A DNA stretch of 64,000 nucleotides from Pseudomonas svalbardensis (GTDB taxonomy: Bacteria; Pseudomonadota; Gammaproteobacteria; Pseudomonadales; Pseudomonadaceae): positions 4,103,501 to 4,167,500 of the forward strand of contig NZ_CP125619.1 of the NCBI RefSeq assembly GCF_030053115.1, read 5' to 3'. The position numbers were made by a program, and so were the translations under genes. Shown here in pieces: positions 23,864 through 32,503 of this stretch; positions within the stretch are counted from its first letter, which is position 1; each line of letters begins with the position of its first letter. The notes under the pieces are model-generated. The model was not told the DNA's origin. It ran no database searches and saw only the letters and a program-made list of their open reading frames with translations.

Positions 23864-25222
23864 ATGTCCGAGCTATCCAAAGCGCGCATCCCCGACGCAC
23901 CCGCCATTCAGCGTTTACCCCTTTTGCAACTGATCCTGGTAGGCCTGCAACACGTTCTGCTGATGTACGGCGGAGCCATCGCGGTGCCGCTGATCATCGG
24001 ACAGGCCGCTGGCCTGAGTCGTGAAGAAATCGCCTTCCTGATCAACGCCGACCTGCTGGTGGCCGGGATCGCCACCATCGTGCAGTCGCTGGGCATCGGC
24101 CCAATGGGCATCCGTATGCCGGTGATGATGGGCGCCAGTTTTGCCGCAGTCGGCAGCATGGTGGCAATGGCTGGTATGCCTGGAATCGGTCTGCAAGGGA
24201 TCTTCGGCGCGACCATCGCCGCCGGATTCTTCGGCATGATCATCGCGCCATTCATGTCCAAAGTTGTACGCTTCTTCCCGCCCCTGGTGACCGGCACGGT
24301 CATCACCTCGATCGGTTTGTCGCTGTTCCCCGTGGCCGTGAACTGGGCCGGCGGCGGTGCAGGTGCCGCGCAATTCGGCTCACCGATTTACCTGGCCATC
24401 GCCGCGCTGGTGCTGGCCACCATTCTGCTGGTCCACCGCTTCATGCGCGGTTTCTGGGTCAACATTTCCGTGCTGATCGGCATGTGCCTGGGTTACGTGC
24501 TCTGCGGCCTGATCGGTATGGTCGACCTGAGCGGCATGGCCCAGGCGCCGTGGCTGCAATTCGTGACCCCGCTGCATTTCGGCATGCCGAAGTTCGAACT
24601 CGCTCCGATCCTTTCCATGTGCCTGGTGGTGGTGATCATCTTCGTCGAGTCCACCGGGATGTTCCTGGCGCTGGGCAAGATCACCGGCCAGGAAGTCTGC
24701 CCACGGATGCTGCGTCGCGGCTTGTTGTGTGATGCCGGCGCCTCGTTCTTCGCCGGTTTCTTCAATACCTTCACCCACTCCTCTTTCGCGCAAAACATCG
24801 GTCTGGTGCAGATGACTGGTGTGCGTTGCCGCTCGGTGACCATCGTCGCCGGCGGTTTGCTGGTGGTGTTGAGTTTGCTGCCGAAAGCAGCGTTTCTGGT
24901 GGCCTCGATTCCGCCCGCCGTACTGGGCGGCGCAGCCATTGCGATGTTCGGCATGGTCGCCGCCACCGGCATCAAGATTCTTCAGGAAGCCGACATCGGT
25001 GACCGTCGCAACCAGTTGCTGGTGGCGGTGAGCATCGGCATGGGGTTGATTCCGGTGGTACGTCCGGAGTTCTTCGCCCACCTTCCGCTGTGGATGAGTC
25101 CCATCACTCACAGCGGTATTGCCATGGCGACGTTGAGTGCTTTGTCGCTGAACCTGTTGTTCAACATCCTCGGCGGCGCCGAACGCACGGCCATCAACGA
25201 CTGCCACGCGCACCCGCGTTGA
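23864..25222 (+). CDS. NCS2-family urate/xanthine permease
   Basis: A 452-residue permease with about 12-14 helices of the NAT/NCS2 family. QHVLLMYGGAIAVPLIIG is the helix 1 motif with the conserved histidine, and the signature region (FVESTGMFLALGKITGQE, then FNTFTHSSFAQNIGLVQMTGV) is that of the UacT/XanP/PbuX branch. Substrate is inferred as urate or xanthine from its position after puuD. The ATG chosen (MSELSKARIP) gives a normal length; an upstream frame overlaps the REP. Confidence 0.92.
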   Translation: MSELSKARIPDAPAIQRLPLLQLILVGLQHVLLMYGGAIAVPLIIGQAAGLSREEIAFLINADLLVAGIATIVQSLGIGPMGIRMPVMMGASFAAVGSMVAMAGMPGIGLQGIFGATIAAGFFGMIIAPFMSKVVRFFPPLVTGTVITSIGLSLFPVAVNWAGGGAGAAQFGSPIYLAIAALVLATILLVHRFMRGFWVNISVLIGMCLGYVLCGLIGMVDLSGMAQAPWLQFVTPLHFGMPKFELAPILSMCLVVVIIFVESTGMFLALGKITGQEVCPRMLRRGLLCDAGASFFAGFFNTFTHSSFAQNIGLVQMTGVRCRSVTIVAGGLLVVLSLLPKAAFLVASIPPAVLGGAAIAMFGMVAATGIKILQEADIGDRRNQLLVAVSIGMGLIPVVRPEFFAHLPLWMSPITHSGIAMATLSALSLNLLFNILGGAERTAINDCHAHPR

Positions 25223-25242
25223 CACACTAAAAGCCATGCAAC

Positions 25243-25266
25243 CTGTGGGAGCAGTTGCTCCCACAG
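25243..25266. repeat. Short hairpin CTGTGGGAGCA...TGCTCCCACAG
   Basis: REP half-type hairpin with 11-nt arms just after the NCS2 permease stop; may act as 3' stabiliser or attenuator within the cluster. Confidence 0.75.
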
Positions 25267-25312
25267 TGGCCACACCTGTGCCTCAAACAATAAAAACAAG
25301 AGGGAGCAACAG

Positions 25313-26098
25313 ATGATTCGGACACAGACAAACATGCTGTTGGGCGGAGGTCTTTTGGCCGCCAGCCAAGCCATGGCCGGCGATTTGCTGCTGTGGCAGA
25401 CCAACAGCCTGAGCTATTTGTACGGCAAGAATTTCGAGATCAACCCGTCGATCCAGCAGACGGTGACGTTCGAGCACGCCGACAAATGGAAGTACGGCGA
25501 TAACTTCCTGTTCGTCGACAAGATTTTCTACAACGGCCAGGAAGACCGCAACAAAGGCCCCAACGCCTTTTACGGCGAGTTCAGTCCACGCCTTTCCTTC
25601 GGCAAGATCCTCGACCGCCGCTTCGAATACGGCCCGGTCAAGGATGTGCTGCTGGCCATGACTTACGAGTATGGCGAAGGCGACAGCGAGGCCTACCTGA
25701 TCGGCCCGGGTTTCGACCTCGCGGTCCCGGGCTTCAACTATTTCACCCTGAACTTCTATCGTCGCCAGACCGAAGGCCCGCGCCCCGGCGATGGTGTCTG
25801 GCAGATAACGCCGGCCTGGTCCTACAGCATTCCATTGGGCAATTCAGACCTGTTGCTCGACGGCTACCTGGACTGGGTGGTCGACAACGATCAGAACGCC
25901 CGCGGTACCTACCACGCCAACCTGCACATCAATCCGCAGCTCAAATATGACCTCGGCAAAGCCCTGGGCTGGGGCCATAAACAGGTCTACGTCGGCACCG
26001 AATACAGCTACTGGAAGAACAAGTACGGGGTCGAAAACAGCTCGAACCTGGACACTAACCAAAACACCGCCAGCCTGCTGGTGAAGGTGCACTTTTAA
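25313..26098 (+). CDS. Tsx-like outer-membrane channel, copy 1
   Basis: A 261-residue protein with a signal peptide (cleavage likely after SQAMA) and an aromatic-rich beta-barrel body ending in VKVHF, a terminal phenylalanine typical of outer-membrane proteins. It belongs to the Channel_Tsx family of nucleoside-specific channels. Position after a purine permease suggests uptake of nucleosides, purines or ureides across the outer membrane. AGGGAG precedes the start. By eye about seven in ten residues match the next gene. Confidence 0.88.
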   Translation: MIRTQTNMLLGGGLLAASQAMAGDLLLWQTNSLSYLYGKNFEINPSIQQTVTFEHADKWKYGDNFLFVDKIFYNGQEDRNKGPNAFYGEFSPRLSFGKILDRRFEYGPVKDVLLAMTYEYGEGDSEAYLIGPGFDLAVPGFNYFTLNFYRRQTEGPRPGDGVWQITPAWSYSIPLGNSDLLLDGYLDWVVDNDQNARGTYHANLHINPQLKYDLGKALGWGHKQVYVGTEYSYWKNKYGVENSSNLDTNQNTASLLVKVHF

Positions 26099-26472
26099 GA
26101 TGGCCCGCAACCGTGCTCCAAACCTGTCGTCGGTGCGCTGTTGCGGGGCACTTGAGACCTGGCCAAGGAGTCAGTATTCTCCGCGGCCGCCCGAATCTGG
26201 ACTAAAAAAAAGCCCGGATTTAATTCCTGACCAGAAAGCCAACTTATCCCGGCGCTGGACGGTACCAAGGCACTCCAAAACCTCTCTCAATCGACTGCTC
26301 TTGAGCCGCCGAACGGGAGTTTTTTGGCTTTTTGAAAGCCTTGGCGCAGCTCTTGCTAATAGCACTGAAGCTGACCGATTGGATGATTTTTAAAGCGGCA
26401 GGAAAAGGCGCCACACCAGAGCGCAGACCATAAAAAAATAACGTGGAACCACCTACTTTTGGGAGCAACCGA
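26099..26472. other. Spacer between the two Tsx-like genes
   Basis: 374 bp with no gene I can support. It has an A-run followed by GCCCGG near 26204 but no paired stem, so no clear terminator. The second channel gene may have its own promoter here. Confidence 0.5.
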
Positions 26473-27258
26473 ATGAAACGTACGTGCACTAGCCTGATGC
26501 TGGCGGGATCGTTGCTGGCCGGGGGCCAGGCAATGGCCGGCGACTTGCTGCAATGGCAGAACAACAGCCTGACCTACCTGTATGGCAAGGACTTCCAGGT
26601 CAATCCGCGCATTCAGCAGACCGTGACTTTCGAACACGCCGATGGCTGGAAATATGGGGATAACTTCTTCTTCGTCGACAAAATCTTCTACAACGGCGAC
26701 AAGGATTTCAACGTCGGCCCGAACACCTATTACGGTGAGTTCAGCCCACGAATTTCCCTGGGCAAGGTCCTCGACCAGAAAATCGAATTCGGCCCGGTCA
26801 AAGACGTGTTGCTGGCCATGACGTACGAGTTCGGTGAAGGCGATACCGAGTCCTACCTGATCGGTCCTGGTTTCGACCTGGCGATTCCGGGCTTCGACTA
26901 CTTCCAGCTGAACTTCTATCAGCGCCATACCGAAGGCAGCCGTGCGGGCGACAACGTGTGGCAAATCACCCCGGCCTGGTCCTACACCATCCCGGTCGGC
27001 GATTCGAACATCCTGATCGATGGTTTCATGGATTGGGTGGTCGACAACGACTCCAACTCCAAAGGCGACTACCACGCCAACCTGCACTTCAACCCACAGG
27101 TCAAATACGACTTGGGTAAGGCGCTGAACCTTGGCGAAAAGCAGTTGTACGTCGGCGTCGAGTATGACTACTGGAAAAACAAGTACGGTATTGAAGACAG
27201 TCAGGGCTTCAAAACCGATCAGAGCGTAACCAGCTTCCTGGTCAAGGTTCACTTCTGA
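26473..27258 (+). CDS. Tsx-like outer-membrane channel, copy 2
   Basis: A 261-residue paralogue of the preceding gene: signal peptide ending GGQAMA, body motifs DLLQWQNNSLTYLYG, FEHADGWKYGDNFFFVDKIFYN and YLIGPGFDLAIPGFDYF in the same places, final VKVHF. Tandem duplication is the likely origin, with divergence in surface-loop positions. GGGAG lies before the ATG. Substrate unknown; probably a purine derivative as for copy 1. Confidence 0.88.
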   Translation: MKRTCTSLMLAGSLLAGGQAMAGDLLQWQNNSLTYLYGKDFQVNPRIQQTVTFEHADGWKYGDNFFFVDKIFYNGDKDFNVGPNTYYGEFSPRISLGKVLDQKIEFGPVKDVLLAMTYEFGEGDTESYLIGPGFDLAIPGFDYFQLNFYQRHTEGSRAGDNVWQITPAWSYTIPVGDSNILIDGFMDWVVDNDSNSKGDYHANLHFNPQVKYDLGKALNLGEKQLYVGVEYDYWKNKYGIEDSQGFKTDQSVTSFLVKVHF

Positions 27259-27280
27259 TACGGCGGCGTCTGTAAGGACG

Positions 27281-27373
27281 CCTTCGCGGGCAAGCCTTGC
27301 TCCTGCAGATTTTGAATCGCTCACAAAGTAGGTGAACGACACGAAACCTGTAGGAGCAAGACTTGCCCGCGAT
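27281..27373. repeat. REP-type inverted repeat
   Basis: CTTCGCGGGCAAGCCTTGCTCCTGCAG and its inverse CTGTAGGAGCAAGACTTGCCCGCGA surround a ~40-bp loop at the convergence of the second Tsx-like gene and the patatin gene. Confidence 0.88.
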
Positions 27374-27389
27374 GGCCACACCGTCGATC

Positions 27390-28562
27390 TCAAGCCGGAA
27401 CCACAGGCTCCGCCAACCCGAGAAACCGGCACAACTCCCCGCGCTTGGCCAACGCATCCCGCCGCCCCAAATCAATCAATTCGCTGCAATACCCCGCCTC
27501 GAACAGCAGATAACTCAGCACCCCCGCCCCGCTCGTCTTGGTCGCCCCCGGCCCGCGCAGAAACAGACGCAGCGCCGCCGGCAACTCCTGCCGATGCCGC
27601 GCCGCAATCTCATCGATTGGCTGACTCGGCGAAATCACCAGCACATCTACCGGCGCCACACCCAGCGCGCGCGTCGGCGTGCCATCGGGCAGCAGATGAC
27701 TGAACTGATTGAGCCGCTGCAGCAACTCGATGTCGCTTTCCAGGCTGTCAATGAACGTGCTGTTGAGCATGTGCCCACCGATCTGTGCCAGGCTCGGCTG
27801 CTGGCCGGTGTAGGCGCGTTGCAGCGGTTGCTCCGGGTCGACGCCGCGAGGGTTGCCGCTGACGCCCACCACCAGCACTCGGCTGGCGCCCAGGTGCAGC
27901 GCCGGGCTGATCGGTGCCGACTGACGTACCGCGCCGTCGCCGAAATACTCTTCACCGATTTTCACTGGCGCAAACAACAGCGGAATGGCTGAACTGGCCA
28001 GCAAGTGATCGACGGTCAATTGCGTGGGAACGCCGATTCGCCGATGGCGCAACCAGGCATTGATCGTGCCGCCACCCTGATAAAAGGTCACCGCCTGACC
28101 GGACGCGTAGCCGAACGCGGTCACCGCAACCGCCTGCAACTGCTTCTGTGCAATGGCCTCGGCAATCCCGCTCATCTGCAGTTTGTCGTCGAGCAAACCG
28201 CGCAGCGGCGAACTGTTGAGCAAAGCCACCGGCACCTGAGCGCCAATCCCGAGCAAACTGTGGCTGACAAAACGGCTGGCCTGGTGGATCACGCCCGGCC
28301 AGTCGCTGCGCAGCACCAGATGACTGCGAAAGCCCTGCCAGAAGGCTGTCAGACGTTGAATCGCACCACGGAAATCCGTCGCCCCACTGGCGAGGCTGAC
28401 CGCGTTGATTGCGCCGGCCGAGGTGCCGACGATCACCGGAAACGGATTGCTCGCGCCGACCGGCAACAGCTCGGCAATCGCCGCCAGTACACCGACCTGA
28501 TAAGCCGCCCGAGCCCCGCCGCCGGAAAGAATCAACCCTGTAACCGGTTCAGCAGGACTCAT
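27390..28562 (-). CDS. Patatin-like phospholipase
   Basis: A 390-residue patatin-domain lipase. The oxyanion hole GGGARAAYQVG is near residue 15, the nucleophile motif GTSAG near residue 46, and the catalytic aspartate in GDGAV near residue 208, so the Ser-Asp dyad is complete. No signal peptide; probably cytoplasmic or membrane-peripheral. The lipid substrate is unknown. 34 bp downstream of the lipid A acyltransferase gene, on the same strand, so both may act in envelope lipid metabolism. Confidence 0.9.
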   Translation of the reverse strand: MSPAEPVTGLILSGGGARAAYQVGVLAAIAELLPVGASNPFPVIVGTSAGAINAVSLASGATDFRGAIQRLTAFWQGFRSHLVLRSDWPGVIHQASRFVSHSLLGIGAQVPVALLNSSPLRGLLDDKLQMSGIAEAIAQKQLQAVAVTAFGYASGQAVTFYQGGGTINAWLRHRRIGVPTQLTVDHLLASSAIPLLFAPVKIGEEYFGDGAVRQSAPISPALHLGASRVLVVGVSGNPRGVDPEQPLQRAYTGQQPSLAQIGGHMLNSTFIDSLESDIELLQRLNQFSHLLPDGTPTRALGVAPVDVLVISPSQPIDEIAARHRQELPAALRLFLRGPGATKTSGAGVLSYLLFEAGYCSELIDLGRRDALAKRGELCRFLGLAEPVVPA

Positions 28563-28596
28563 CGCAACACTCCATGGTGCTTATAAGGACGGTGGT

Positions 28597-29529
28597 TCAA
28601 CCGCGTTTTGCGTACAGCTTCGGCTCACCCGGGGGACGGCTCTTGAAGCGACGATGAGCCCAAAGGTATTGCTCCGGACATTCGCGCAGGACGCCTTCGA
28701 TCCATTGGTTGATCCGCAGGCAATCGGCTTCTTCGGTTTCGCCGGGGAAACCTTCGAGCGGTGCATGAATCACCAGTCGATAACCGCTGCCATCCGCCAG
28801 ACGTTCCTGAGTGAACGGCACCACCAGCGCCTTGCCCAACCGCGCAAACTTGCTGGTGGCGGTGACGGTCGCGGCCTGAATCCCGAACAGCGGCACGAAG
28901 ATACTTTGCTTGGCGCCATAGTCCTGATCCGGTGCGTACCAGATTGCCCGGCCTGCGCGCAGCAATTTGAGCATGCCGCGCACGTCGTCACGCTCCACGG
29001 CCAATGAGTCGAGGTTATGCCGCTCGCGACCATTTCGCTGGATGTAATCGAACAGCGAGTTCTTGTGTTCGCGGTACATGCCATCAATGGTGTGCTGCTG
29101 GCCGAGCAACGCCGCGCCGATTTCCAGCGTGGTGAAATGAACGGCCATCAGGATCACGCCTTTGCCGTCACGCTGGGCTTTTTTCAGATGCTCCAACCCT
29201 TCGACATGGGCCAACTTCGCCAGACGCTCGCGCGACCACCACCAGCTCATGGCCATTTCGAAAAACGCGATGCCCGTTGAGGCGAAGTTTTCCTTGAGCA
29301 GGCGCTTGCGTTCGGCAGCGGTTTTTTCAGGGAAACACAGTTCGAGATTGCGCTTGGCAATGCGCCGTCTGTCGCCCGCTACTCGATACATCAATGCACC
29401 CAAGGCGCGACCGATCGACAGCAACGCCGGATACGGCAACTGGACAATCAGCCACAACAGCCCCAAGCCACACCACAGCGGCCAGAAACGCGGAGAAAGA
29501 AATGCTGTTCGAAAACGCGGGCGATCCAT
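28597..29529 (-). CDS. Lipid A late acyltransferase (LpxL/HtrB family)
   Basis: A 310-residue inner-membrane-anchored acyltransferase with one N-terminal helix (FWPLWCGLGLLWLIVQL). The HX4D/E active site is visible as VHFTTLE, and APDQDYGAKQSIFVPLFG is the conserved downstream block. It adds a secondary acyl chain to lipid A. Several paralogues occur in pseudomonads, so the acyl position is not assigned. The start MDRPRF has AAAGGTTCCGG-type context; longer frames overlap the minC promoter region. Divergent from minC. Confidence 0.92.
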   Translation of the reverse strand: MDRPRFRTAFLSPRFWPLWCGLGLLWLIVQLPYPALLSIGRALGALMYRVAGDRRRIAKRNLELCFPEKTAAERKRLLKENFASTGIAFFEMAMSWWWSRERLAKLAHVEGLEHLKKAQRDGKGVILMAVHFTTLEIGAALLGQQHTIDGMYREHKNSLFDYIQRNGRERHNLDSLAVERDDVRGMLKLLRAGRAIWYAPDQDYGAKQSIFVPLFGIQAATVTATSKFARLGKALVVPFTQERLADGSGYRLVIHAPLEGFPGETEEADCLRINQWIEGVLRECPEQYLWAHRRFKSRPPGEPKLYAKRG

Positions 29530-29647
29530 TAAAGGTTCCGGAAAGACAATGGCCGCGCATTCTACATCGTTCGACCCGGCTTGCGGCTCGCGGGCGTTCT
29601 CGTTATAAGTCTCGGCACTTTTAGTGACAAGTCGTTGTATGCCGACC

Positions 29648-30385
29648 ATGAGCCAAACCGAACCGCTAGACCAAGATCCCGTGTTCCAGCTGAAAGGCAG
29701 CATGCTCGCCATTACGGTGCTGGAACTGGCCCGTAACGACCTCGATAACCTCGATCGTCAACTGGCCGCCAAGGTTGCCCAGGCGCCTAACTTCTTCAGT
29801 AACGCGCCATTGGTGCTGGCCCTGGACAAACTCCCGGCCAGCGAAGGCGCGGTCGATCTGCCGGGCCTGATGCGTGTCTGCCGCCAGCATGGCCTGCGCA
29901 CCCTAGCGATCCGTGCCAGCCGCATTGAAGACATCGCCGCGGCCATTGCGGTCGACCTGCCGGTGTTGCCACCGTCCGGCGCCCGTGAGCGTCCGTTGGA
30001 CCCGCTCGAAGGCCAGGTCAAGAAAAAACCGGAAAAACCGCCGGAGCCGACTATCAAGCCAACGAAGATCATCACCTCGCCAGTACGTGGTGGGCAGCAG
30101 ATTTATGCCCAGGGCTGCGATCTGGTGGTGATCTCGTCGGTCAGCCCGGGGGCGGAACTTCTCGCCGACGGAAACATCCATGTATACGGCCCGATGCGTG
30201 GTCGAGTGTTGGCCGGCGTCAAAGGCGACACGAAAGCCAGGATTTTCTGTCAGCAAATGAGCGCTGAACTGGTCTCCATCGCAGGCCACTACAAAGTTTC
30301 GGAGGATCTGCGTCGCGACCCTTTGTGGGGCGCGGGCGTACAGGTCAGCCTGTCGGGCGATGTGTTGAACATCATTCGGCTTTAA
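29648..30385 (+). CDS. minC: Septum-site inhibitor MinC
   Basis: A 245-residue two-domain protein: N-terminal FtsZ-inhibiting domain ([15 protein letters not shown]) and C-terminal beta-helix domain (about 145-245) that binds MinD, with the motif [30 protein letters not shown] charged Pro/Lys-rich linker (about 118-135) joins them. MSQTEP is taken as the start by family length; upstream ATGs at 29624 and 29639 are in frame. First gene of the min locus, with a 201-bp gap before minD. Confidence 0.94.
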   Translation: MSQTEPLDQDPVFQLKGSMLAITVLELARNDLDNLDRQLAAKVAQAPNFFSNAPLVLALDKLPASEGAVDLPGLMRVCRQHGLRTLAIRASRIEDIAAAIAVDLPVLPPSGARERPLDPLEGQVKKKPEKPPEPTIKPTKIITSPVRGGQQIYAQGCDLVVISSVSPGAELLADGNIHVYGPMRGRVLAGVKGDTKARIFCQQMSAELVSIAGHYKVSEDLRRDPLWGAGVQVSLSGDVLNIIRL

Positions 30386-30407
30386 CGGATACTGCCGCAT
30401 TTTCCAA

Positions 30408-30543
30408 ACATCTCTAAAACGTAGCGAAAACGGCTCAAACGAAGTAGGAAAAAGGCCATAAGCAGTGTTTACCCGAGGTAAGCGCCGTTCTGGACCGAAT
30501 TCCAGCCAAGGCTGTCCGACTGCAGTAGTTTTTCTAGAGATGT
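30408..30543. repeat. Inverted arms ACATCTCTA / TAGAGATGT in the minC-minD spacer
   Basis: Nine-nt arms at 30408-30416 and 30535-30543 enclose most of the 201-bp spacer. A smaller CTGGA/TCCAG hairpin lies inside. It may be a leader structure of minD or chance. Confidence 0.35.
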
Positions 30544-30586
30544 TTTTCAGGGGCTAAATGTCCTTTTTCCTTAGGGGTGAAACACC

Positions 30587-31399
30587 TTGGCCAAGATTCT
30601 CGTGGTTACATCCGGCAAGGGTGGTGTGGGTAAGACCACCACCAGTGCTGCTATCGGTACCGGCCTCGCACTGCGCGGTCACAAAACAGTTATCGTCGAC
30701 TTCGACGTCGGTTTGCGTAACCTCGATCTGATCATGGGTTGCGAGCGCCGCGTGGTGTATGACTTCGTCAACGTAGTGAACGGCGAAGCCAACCTGCAAC
30801 AAGCCCTGATCAAAGACAAGCGTCTGGAAAACCTCTACGTACTGGCCGCCAGTCAGACCCGCGACAAAGACGCGCTGACTGTGGAAGGCGTGGAAAAAGT
30901 GTTGATGGCGTTGAAAGAAGACTTCGAGTACGTGGTCTGCGACTCTCCGGCCGGCATCGAAAAAGGCGCCCACCTGGCCATGTACTTCGCAGACGAAGCG
31001 ATTATCGTGACCAACCCGGAAGTGTCCTCGGTTCGTGACTCGGACCGCATGCTCGGCCTGCTGGCCAGCAAATCGCGCCGTGCGGAAAAGGGCGAAGACC
31101 CGATCAAGGAACACCTGCTGCTGACCCGCTACAACCCGCAACGAGTCAGTGACGGCGAGATGCTCGGCGTCGAAGACGTCAAAGATATTCTGGCGGTCGC
31201 CCTGCTGGGTGTCATTCCGGAATCCCAAGCGGTACTCAAAGCTTCCAACTCGGGCGTGCCGGTGATTCTCGACGACCAGAGCGATGCCGGTCAGGCATAC
31301 AGCGATGCGGTCGATCGTCTGCTGGGCAAAAACGTGGAGCATCGTTTTCTCGATGTAACGAAGAAGGGATTCTTCGAGCGCCTGTTTGGAGGTAGATAA
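30587..31399 (+). CDS. minD: Septum-site ATPase MinD
   Basis: A 270-residue ParA/MinD-type ATPase. The deviant Walker A motif GKGGVGKT is at residues 10-17 with both signature lysines K11 and K16; the C-terminal amphipathic membrane-targeting helix is FFERLFG. It recruits MinC to the membrane and oscillates under MinE. The start is TTG: TTG-GCC-AAG at 30587 is the only position that gives the universal MAKI N-terminus, with AGGGGTG upstream. Overlaps minE by one base. Confidence 0.97.
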   Translation: MAKILVVTSGKGGVGKTTTSAAIGTGLALRGHKTVIVDFDVGLRNLDLIMGCERRVVYDFVNVVNGEANLQQALIKDKRLENLYVLAASQTRDKDALTVEGVEKVLMALKEDFEYVVCDSPAGIEKGAHLAMYFADEAIIVTNPEVSSVRDSDRMLGLLASKSRRAEKGEDPIKEHLLLTRYNPQRVSDGEMLGVEDVKDILAVALLGVIPESQAVLKASNSGVPVILDDQSDAGQAYSDAVDRLLGKNVEHRFLDVTKKGFFERLFGGR

Positions 31400-31653
31400 T
31401 GAATCTTTTTGACTTCTTTCGTGCCAGCAAAAAGGTCAGCACCGCGTCGGTAGCGAAAGAGCGTCTGCAGATCATCGTGGCGCACGAACGCGGCCAACGC
31501 AGTACACCGGACTACCTGCCAGCCTTGCAGAAGGAATTGGTCGAGGTCATCCGCAAGTACGTCAATATCGGGTCCGATGACGTGCACGTCGCTCTGGAAA
31601 ACCAGGGCAGCTGCTCGATTCTGGAACTCAATATCACCCTGCCAGATCGCTAG
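31399..31653 (+). CDS. minE: Cell-division topological factor MinE
   Basis: An 84-residue protein: N-terminal membrane-binding segment MNLFDFF, the MinD-stimulating region (about 13-30, [16 protein letters not shown]), and C-terminal dimerisation domain. It triggers MinD ATP hydrolysis and confines the division inhibitor to the poles. The ATG uses the last base of the minD stop (TAATG), so translation is coupled. Confidence 0.97.
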   Translation: MNLFDFFRASKKVSTASVAKERLQIIVAHERGQRSTPDYLPALQKELVEVIRKYVNIGSDDVHVALENQGSCSILELNITLPDR

Positions 31654-31670
31654 TCGATCAGACAGGAGCC

Positions 31671-31809
31671 ACGGCGGCTCAGGCCTACTGGCACTTCGTA
31701 GGAGCGAAGCTTGCTCGCGAAGCAGGCAACTCGGTGTATCTGATAGATCGAGGTGATGCGTTCGCGAGCAAGCTTCGCTCCTACAGAGTGTGGGGGCCTG
31801 AGCCGCCGT
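31671..31809. repeat. Nested REP hairpin with 15-nt perfect outer arms
   Basis: Outer arms ACGGCGGCTCAGGCC (31671-31685) and its exact inverse (31795-31809) enclose an inner REP pair, GTAGGAGCGAAGCTTGCTCGCGAA and TTCGCGAGCAAGCTTCGCTCCTAC. Lies between minE and the pseudouridine synthase gene. Confidence 0.88.
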
Positions 31810-31834
31810 TGGCGTTTGTTACGAGGCTGTTTCA

Positions 31835-32470
31835 ATGCCGCTGTCCAACATCCGCATCATCCATCAGGACGCCGCCGTACTGGTGGTGAACAAACCGACC
31901 CTGCTGCTCTCCGTCCCTGGGCGGGCCGATGACAACAAGGACTGCCTGATTACCCGCCTGCAAGAGAACGGCTACCCGGAAGCGCGAATCGTCCACCGTC
32001 TGGACTGGGAAACCTCCGGCATTATTCTGTTGGCCCGTGACCCGGACACTCATCGCGAGCTGTCTCGGCAATTTCATGACCGCGAAACTGAAAAGGCCTA
32101 CACCGCCCTGTGCTGGGGACAACCGGAACTGGACAGTGGCAGCATCGATCTGCCCTTGCGCTACGACCCGCCGACCAAGCCACGCCATGTGGTGGACCAT
32201 GAATTCGGCAAACACGCCCTGACCTTCTGGCGCGTACTGGAGCGTTGCGGCGACTGGTGTCGTGTCGAATTGACGCCGATCACCGGCCGCTCCCATCAGT
32301 TGCGCGTGCACATGCTTTCCATCGGCCACCCACTGCTGGGTGACGGGCTGTATGCCCACGAGCAAGCACTGGCCGCCTGGCCACGGTTATGCCTGCACGC
32401 GAGCATGCTCAGCTTCACTCACCCGCAAAGCGGCGAACGCTTGCGCTTCGAGTGTCCGGCACCGTTTTAA
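31835..32470 (+). CDS. RluA-family pseudouridine synthase
   Basis: A 211-residue single-domain enzyme. Catalytic aspartate D57 lies in HRLDWETSGIILLA, and GRSHQLRVHMLSIGHPLLGD is the conserved RNA-binding/uracil region. There is no S4 domain. The size fits RluA itself (modifies 23S rRNA U746 and tRNA U32), but other short paralogues exist, so the target is not certain. Its start follows minE and the nested REP at 182 bp. Confidence 0.9.
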   Translation: MPLSNIRIIHQDAAVLVVNKPTLLLSVPGRADDNKDCLITRLQENGYPEARIVHRLDWETSGIILLARDPDTHRELSRQFHDRETEKAYTALCWGQPELDSGSIDLPLRYDPPTKPRHVVDHEFGKHALTFWRVLERCGDWCRVELTPITGRSHQLRVHMLSIGHPLLGDGLYAHEQALAAWPRLCLHASMLSFTHPQSGERLRFECPAPF

Positions 32471-32503
32471 GCACGCCGCTTTAGAGAAAGGATATTAATC
32501 CGG

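Noticed and set aside
22245..23900. 551-codon antisense frame over puuD
   Set aside because: Very rich in His, Arg and Gln, typical of the reverse of a GC-rich gene; puuD on the plus strand is unambiguous.
26100..26393. 97-codon frame between the two Tsx-like genes
   Set aside because: Composition is mixed Arg/Ser/Pro without domain or conserved start; likely chance in GC-rich DNA.
16000..27300. Recently acquired island for the urate genes
   Set aside because: No integrase, tRNA or composition change was seen; REPs of the host type lie inside, so the cluster looks native.
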